Below the pieces are notes generated by a model. That model did no database searches and was not told the DNA's origin. It saw only the letters and a list, made by a program, of their open reading frames with translations. From contig MGDB01000042.1 of the NCBI GenBank assembly GCA_001790645.1, positions 2,988 through 11,431 on the forward strand: 8,444 bases of DNA, written 5' to 3'. Position 1 is the first letter of the stretch; each line of letters starts with the position of its first letter. The stretch comes from Candidatus Schekmanbacteria bacterium GWA2_38_11. Its GTDB lineage: Bacteria; Schekmanbacteria; GWA2-38-11. Below, in pieces: positions 6,215-8,444 of this stretch. The position numbers and the translations under genes were made by a program.

Positions 6215-7609
6215 TTGAAAATAACCTGCTTAGGTGGTGTCAGAACAGTTACAGGTTCATCATATCTGATTTCTGCAGGTGAAAACAATGTATTGGTTGA
6301 CTGTGGAATGTTTCAGGGGCGTTCTGAAACTGAGGTTTTAAATGAAGAACCTTTCCAGTTTGACCCGCGAAAATTAGATGCAGTGCTGATTACCCACTCA
6401 CACATTGATCATATTGGACTTCTCCCAAAGTTAGTAAAAGAAGGATTCAGAGGGACTATTTTTGCAACAGAAGCAGCAGCAGAACTTACAGGGATTATGC
6501 TGCTTGATTCAGCTCACATTCAGGAAAGGGATGCAGAGCTTGAGACAAGGAAAAAATTAAGAAAGGGGAAAAAGGCTGTTTCCCCTTTATATACAACAGA
6601 GGATGCTTTAAAGTCTCTTGGTTTTGTCCGGGGGATTCCTTACAGACAGCAGCATAATATAGGAAAAAATTTTAGTTTTTTATTTAAAGATGCAGGTCAC
6701 ATACTTGGATCAGCTTTTATTGAAATAGAGGTTAGAGAAAAGGGGGAAATTAAAAGAATCACATTTTCGGGGGATGTGGGCAGAAGAAATACTCCCATAA
6801 TAAAGGATCCAGAACAAGGAGATTCCAGTGATGTTTTGTTTATCGAATCAACTTATGGGAACAGGTTACACAAGAATTTAAATGAGACAATTGCTGAATT
6901 CGAGGATATACTTTTAAGATGCAACCAGGAATGCGGCAATATAATAATACCCTCTTTTGCTGTTGGAAGAACCCAGGAGATTATATACATTCTTTCTTCA
7001 ATGTGGAGTAATGATCATCCTTTAAAAAATATGAGGACCTTTATTGACAGTCCAATGGCAGTTAAAGCAACTGATGTTTTTAAAAAACATTCGGAATGTT
7101 TTGATAAAGAAGCCATGGATATTTTAAGAAATGGGAATAGTTTTTTAAACTTCCAGGGCCTTACTTTAGTTGAGACTCCCGAAGAATCAATGGAGATTAA
7201 TAAAATTAAGAGCGGGGCCATAATAATTTCAGCAAGCGGTATGTGTAATGCCGGAAGAATAAGGCACCATTTAAAGCACAATTTATGGAACAAAAAGTGC
7301 CACATTATTTTTGTTGGGTTTCAGGCAGCAGGTACATTGGGAAGGGCAATAGTAGATGGAGCAAAAAAAGTAAAGATAATGGGGGAGGATATTGTGGTAA
7401 AGGCAAAAGTACATACACTGGGAGGCTTTTCCGCTCATGCTGACAGGGACGAACTTTACAGTTGGCTGAAGGGGTTTAGCAGATTGCCCGGAAAAATTTT
7501 TATTGTTCATGGTGAGGAGTCTTTATCATTAGAATTTGCTGCATTTTTAAAAGAAAAGTCAATTACTGAGGTTTATGTTCCGCGAAGACTTGAGAGTTTT
7601 GAGATATGA
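6215..7609 (+). CDS. Beta-CASP metallo-beta-lactamase RNase (YSH1/CPSF-73-like exonuclease)
   Basis: A 464-residue protein of usual length for bacterial members of the YSH1-type (COG1236-like) RNA-processing family. Metallo-beta-lactamase motifs are all present: Asp29 in VLVDCGMFQG, HSHIDH (61-66), His162 in GHILGSA, and Asp187 in FSGDVG. The beta-CASP insert begins with ESTYGNR (Glu211, motif A) and contains IIPSFAVGRTQEI (244-256), and ISASGMCNAGRI (338-349). FSAHAD (His408, motif B) and IVHGEE (His432, motif C) complete the two-zinc nuclease site and the C-terminal RNA-specificity domain. Such enzymes are zinc-dependent RNA endo/exonucleases; the exact RNA targets here are unknown. The start is TTG at 6215, chosen because AGGAGG lies 5 bases upstream and the protein then begins MKITCLGGVRTVTGSS as in relatives. 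It is distinct from RNase J, which lacks this arrangement. It is transcribed alone or with the following pair, 79 bp downstream. Confidence 0.95.
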   Translation: MKITCLGGVRTVTGSSYLISAGENNVLVDCGMFQGRSETEVLNEEPFQFDPRKLDAVLITHSHIDHIGLLPKLVKEGFRGTIFATEAAAELTGIMLLDSAHIQERDAELETRKKLRKGKKAVSPLYTTEDALKSLGFVRGIPYRQQHNIGKNFSFLFKDAGHILGSAFIEIEVREKGEIKRITFSGDVGRRNTPIIKDPEQGDSSDVLFIESTYGNRLHKNLNETIAEFEDILLRCNQECGNIIIPSFAVGRTQEIIYILSSMWSNDHPLKNMRTFIDSPMAVKATDVFKKHSECFDKEAMDILRNGNSFLNFQGLTLVETPEESMEINKIKSGAIIISASGMCNAGRIRHHLKHNLWNKKCHIIFVGFQAAGTLGRAIVDGAKKVKIMGEDIVVKAKVHTLGGFSAHADRDELYSWLKGFSRLPGKIFIVHGEESLSLEFAAFLKEKSITEVYVPRRLESFEI

Positions 7610-7623
7610 CTACGATTTTCTAA

Positions 7624-7650
7624 TTGCAATATTTTAAATTAAAATATAAT
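7624..7650 (+). promoter_or_regulatory. Promoter with overlapping inverted repeat (possible operator) for the DUF4258/zinc-finger pair
   Basis: A perfect -10 box TATAAT (7645-7650) is preceded by TTGCAA (7624-7629, 4/6 match) with a rather short 15-base spacer. Spanning the spacer and the start of the -10 is a perfect inverted repeat, ATATTTTAA-A-TTAAAATAT (7629-7647, 9-bp arms), placed where a repressor would block polymerase. All-AT palindromes occur by chance in such DNA, so the operator role is tentative. Confidence 0.4.
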
Positions 7651-7688
7651 TCTTAGAAGGAATAAAGGGAAAAGTAAATATTCGAAAT

Positions 7689-8033
7689 ATGAAGTCAAGA
7701 AGTAATTTGGTTAAATTGGTTAAAGGAATAAAAGATGCAGTCAATAGCGGTAAGATTGAATGGCAAAGGCACGCTCTTGAAAAAATGATGGAAAGAGATA
7801 TTTCACGAAAAATTGTAAAGAATGTTTTATTGGCAGGTGAAGTTATTGAAGATTATCCAGATGATAAGCCCTTTTCAAGCGCATTGTTCTTAGGATGGGT
7901 TAAGGAAGAGCCGTTTCATGTTGTATCTGCATTTGATTCAAATACTGGATACTGCTTTATTGTTACAGCATATAAACCTGATTTAGAACATTTTGAACCA
8001 GGATTTAAAGAAAGGAAAAAATATGGCAATTAA
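7689..8033 (+). CDS. DUF4258 protein, probable toxin of a toxin-antitoxin pair
   Basis: A 114-residue protein with a DUF4258-type pattern: WQRHALEKMMERDIS (25-39), then KIVKNVLLAGEVIEDYPDDKP (41-61), ALFLGW (65-70), FHVVSAFD (76-83) and FIVTAYKPD (90-98). The R/H near the first helix and the ITVY-like last strand are hallmarks of this family, which is compared with small RelE/MqsR-type RNase toxins; activity for this member is not shown. The C-terminus is basic (GFKERKKYGN). The following gene overlaps it by 11 bp and encodes a YgiT-type zinc finger, the usual partner arrangement of a toxin-first module. The ATG at 7689 has only a weak upstream site (AAGGGAAAAG, about 15 bases away), so initiation may be weak or start slightly downstream at a TTG near 7704. 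Confidence 0.8.
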   Translation: MKSRSNLVKLVKGIKDAVNSGKIEWQRHALEKMMERDISRKIVKNVLLAGEVIEDYPDDKPFSSALFLGWVKEEPFHVVSAFDSNTGYCFIVTAYKPDLEHFEPGFKERKKYGN

Positions 8034-8265
8034 AAAGTTACCAGATAAATGCTCTCTGTGTGGCGGAAGTAAAAAAAGTGGGGAAACTACTTTTACCGCA
8101 GACTTAGGGTTTGGTGTTGTAGTGGTGAGAAATGTACCTGCAACTGTTTGTTCCCAGTGTGGTGCAGATTGGATTGAAGACAATATTGCAGCAAAGTTAG
8201 AAAAAATTGTAAATGAAGCCCGCAAGAAGCATCACATTGTAGAAGTTATGTCGTTATCTGCATAA
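8023..8265 (+). CDS. YgiT-type zinc-finger protein, probable antitoxin (MqsA N-domain-like)
   Basis: An 80-residue protein with two CxxC knuckles, CSLCGG (10-15) and CSQCGA (43-48), expected to bind one zinc. The segment VVVVRNVPATVCSQCGADWIED (32-53) is the signature of YgiT/MqsA-type fingers. A helical tail follows (AAKLEKIVNEARKKH) and then a short hydrophobic end (IVEVMSLSA). Unlike full MqsA it has no helix-turn-helix domain, so direct DNA-binding autoregulation is not evident. The frame is open to an ATG at 7993, but I start at 8023: AAAGGA (8011-8016) precedes it at a good distance, MAIKKLPDKC matches the normal N-terminus, and this gives an 11-bp overlap with the toxin stop, implying translational coupling. 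The likely role is to neutralise the DUF4258 protein by direct binding (inference). Confidence 0.85.
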   Translation: MAIKKLPDKCSLCGGSKKSGETTFTADLGFGVVVVRNVPATVCSQCGADWIEDNIAAKLEKIVNEARKKHHIVEVMSLSA

Positions 8266-8444
8266 TTTCACGTTAGAACGCAAAAGAAACTTGCCTGCGT
8301 TGTCTTCTTTACTTCCATGACAATACCACAAAAAAATCCAATTAAATATAGTCAAAATAGAATTAAAATATCTTTCTGCAAATTGGAAATTAGTTTAGAA
8401 GTCATAGAGAAGAAATAATGGCTCACTTCTTGCACAGACAGACA
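8266..8444. other. Right-edge region without a secure gene
   Basis: An inverted repeat AACGCA (8277-8282) and TGCGTT (8296-8301) followed by GTCTTCTTT could be a weak terminator for the toxin-antitoxin pair. A 33-codon reading frame (ATG 8317 to TAA 8416-8418) has no visible ribosome site. Its stop overlaps an ATG at 8418 (TAATG) preceded by purine-rich AGAGAAGAAA; that frame, MAHFLHRQT, runs off the window and may be the start of a next gene. Evidence is too thin to call either as a CDS. Confidence 0.3.

Noticed and set aside
6088..6282. Plus-strand 64-codon frame MKLNIDIQHRH...
   Set aside because: It runs through the RNase leader and overlaps the well-supported start of the RNase gene in another frame; no ribosome site and no recognisable similarity.
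1..8444. CRISPR array, tRNA or rRNA genes, prophage or transposase genes
   Set aside because: No regularly spaced direct repeats, no cloverleaf with tRNA-conserved bases, no rRNA sequence and no phage or transposase protein motifs were seen.

Overview
The window is bacterial chromosomal DNA, AT-rich, with genes packed between AT-rich gaps that contain many palindromic elements. A chromosome-dimer/division translocase (FtsK/SpoIIIE), a serine-biosynthesis gene pair and a beta-CASP metallo-beta-lactamase RNase are housekeeping genes. Nothing looks like phage or plasmid backbone. Nested palindromes in the gaps, together with the class V aminotransferase/serA pair, are what one often sees in uncultured Gram-negative anaerobic lineages (deltaproteobacterial, Nitrospirota-like or candidate phyla). 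The lineage is an inference only.

Left end, minus strand: a class V PLP aminotransferase (282-1421) followed by the first 54 codons of serA (1-162, cut by the window edge). They read as a serine biosynthesis operon with a recognisable promoter and RBS, and a cloverleaf-like palindromic repeat lies between the two genes.

A gap of about 600 bp (1422-2031) holds the aminotransferase promoter, a GAGGTCTCT hairpin, a compound palindrome and a MITE-like element with imperfect terminal inverted repeats. The right end of that element runs almost to the start of the next gene.

Centre, plus strand: a membrane-anchored protein of unknown function (2032-3111), then two further palindromic elements, then ftsK (3345-5582). 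A small unrecognised acidic protein (5588-5842, minus) converges on ftsK with 5 bp between them. An AT-rich palindromic repeat (5883-5992) and the leader of the next gene follow.

Right, plus strand: a beta-CASP RNase (6215-7609, TTG start with a strong RBS and a leader hairpin), then a two-gene toxin-antitoxin-like module: a DUF4258 protein (7689-8033) overlapping a YgiT/MqsA-type zinc-finger protein (8023-8265). A perfect inverted repeat overlaps the promoter region of this pair. The last 179 bp contain no secure gene.

The most distinctive features are the palindromic elements of at least five sequence types in almost every gap, some of which touch gene starts, and the compact DUF4258/zinc-finger pair. 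I found no clearly unprecedented multi-gene system.
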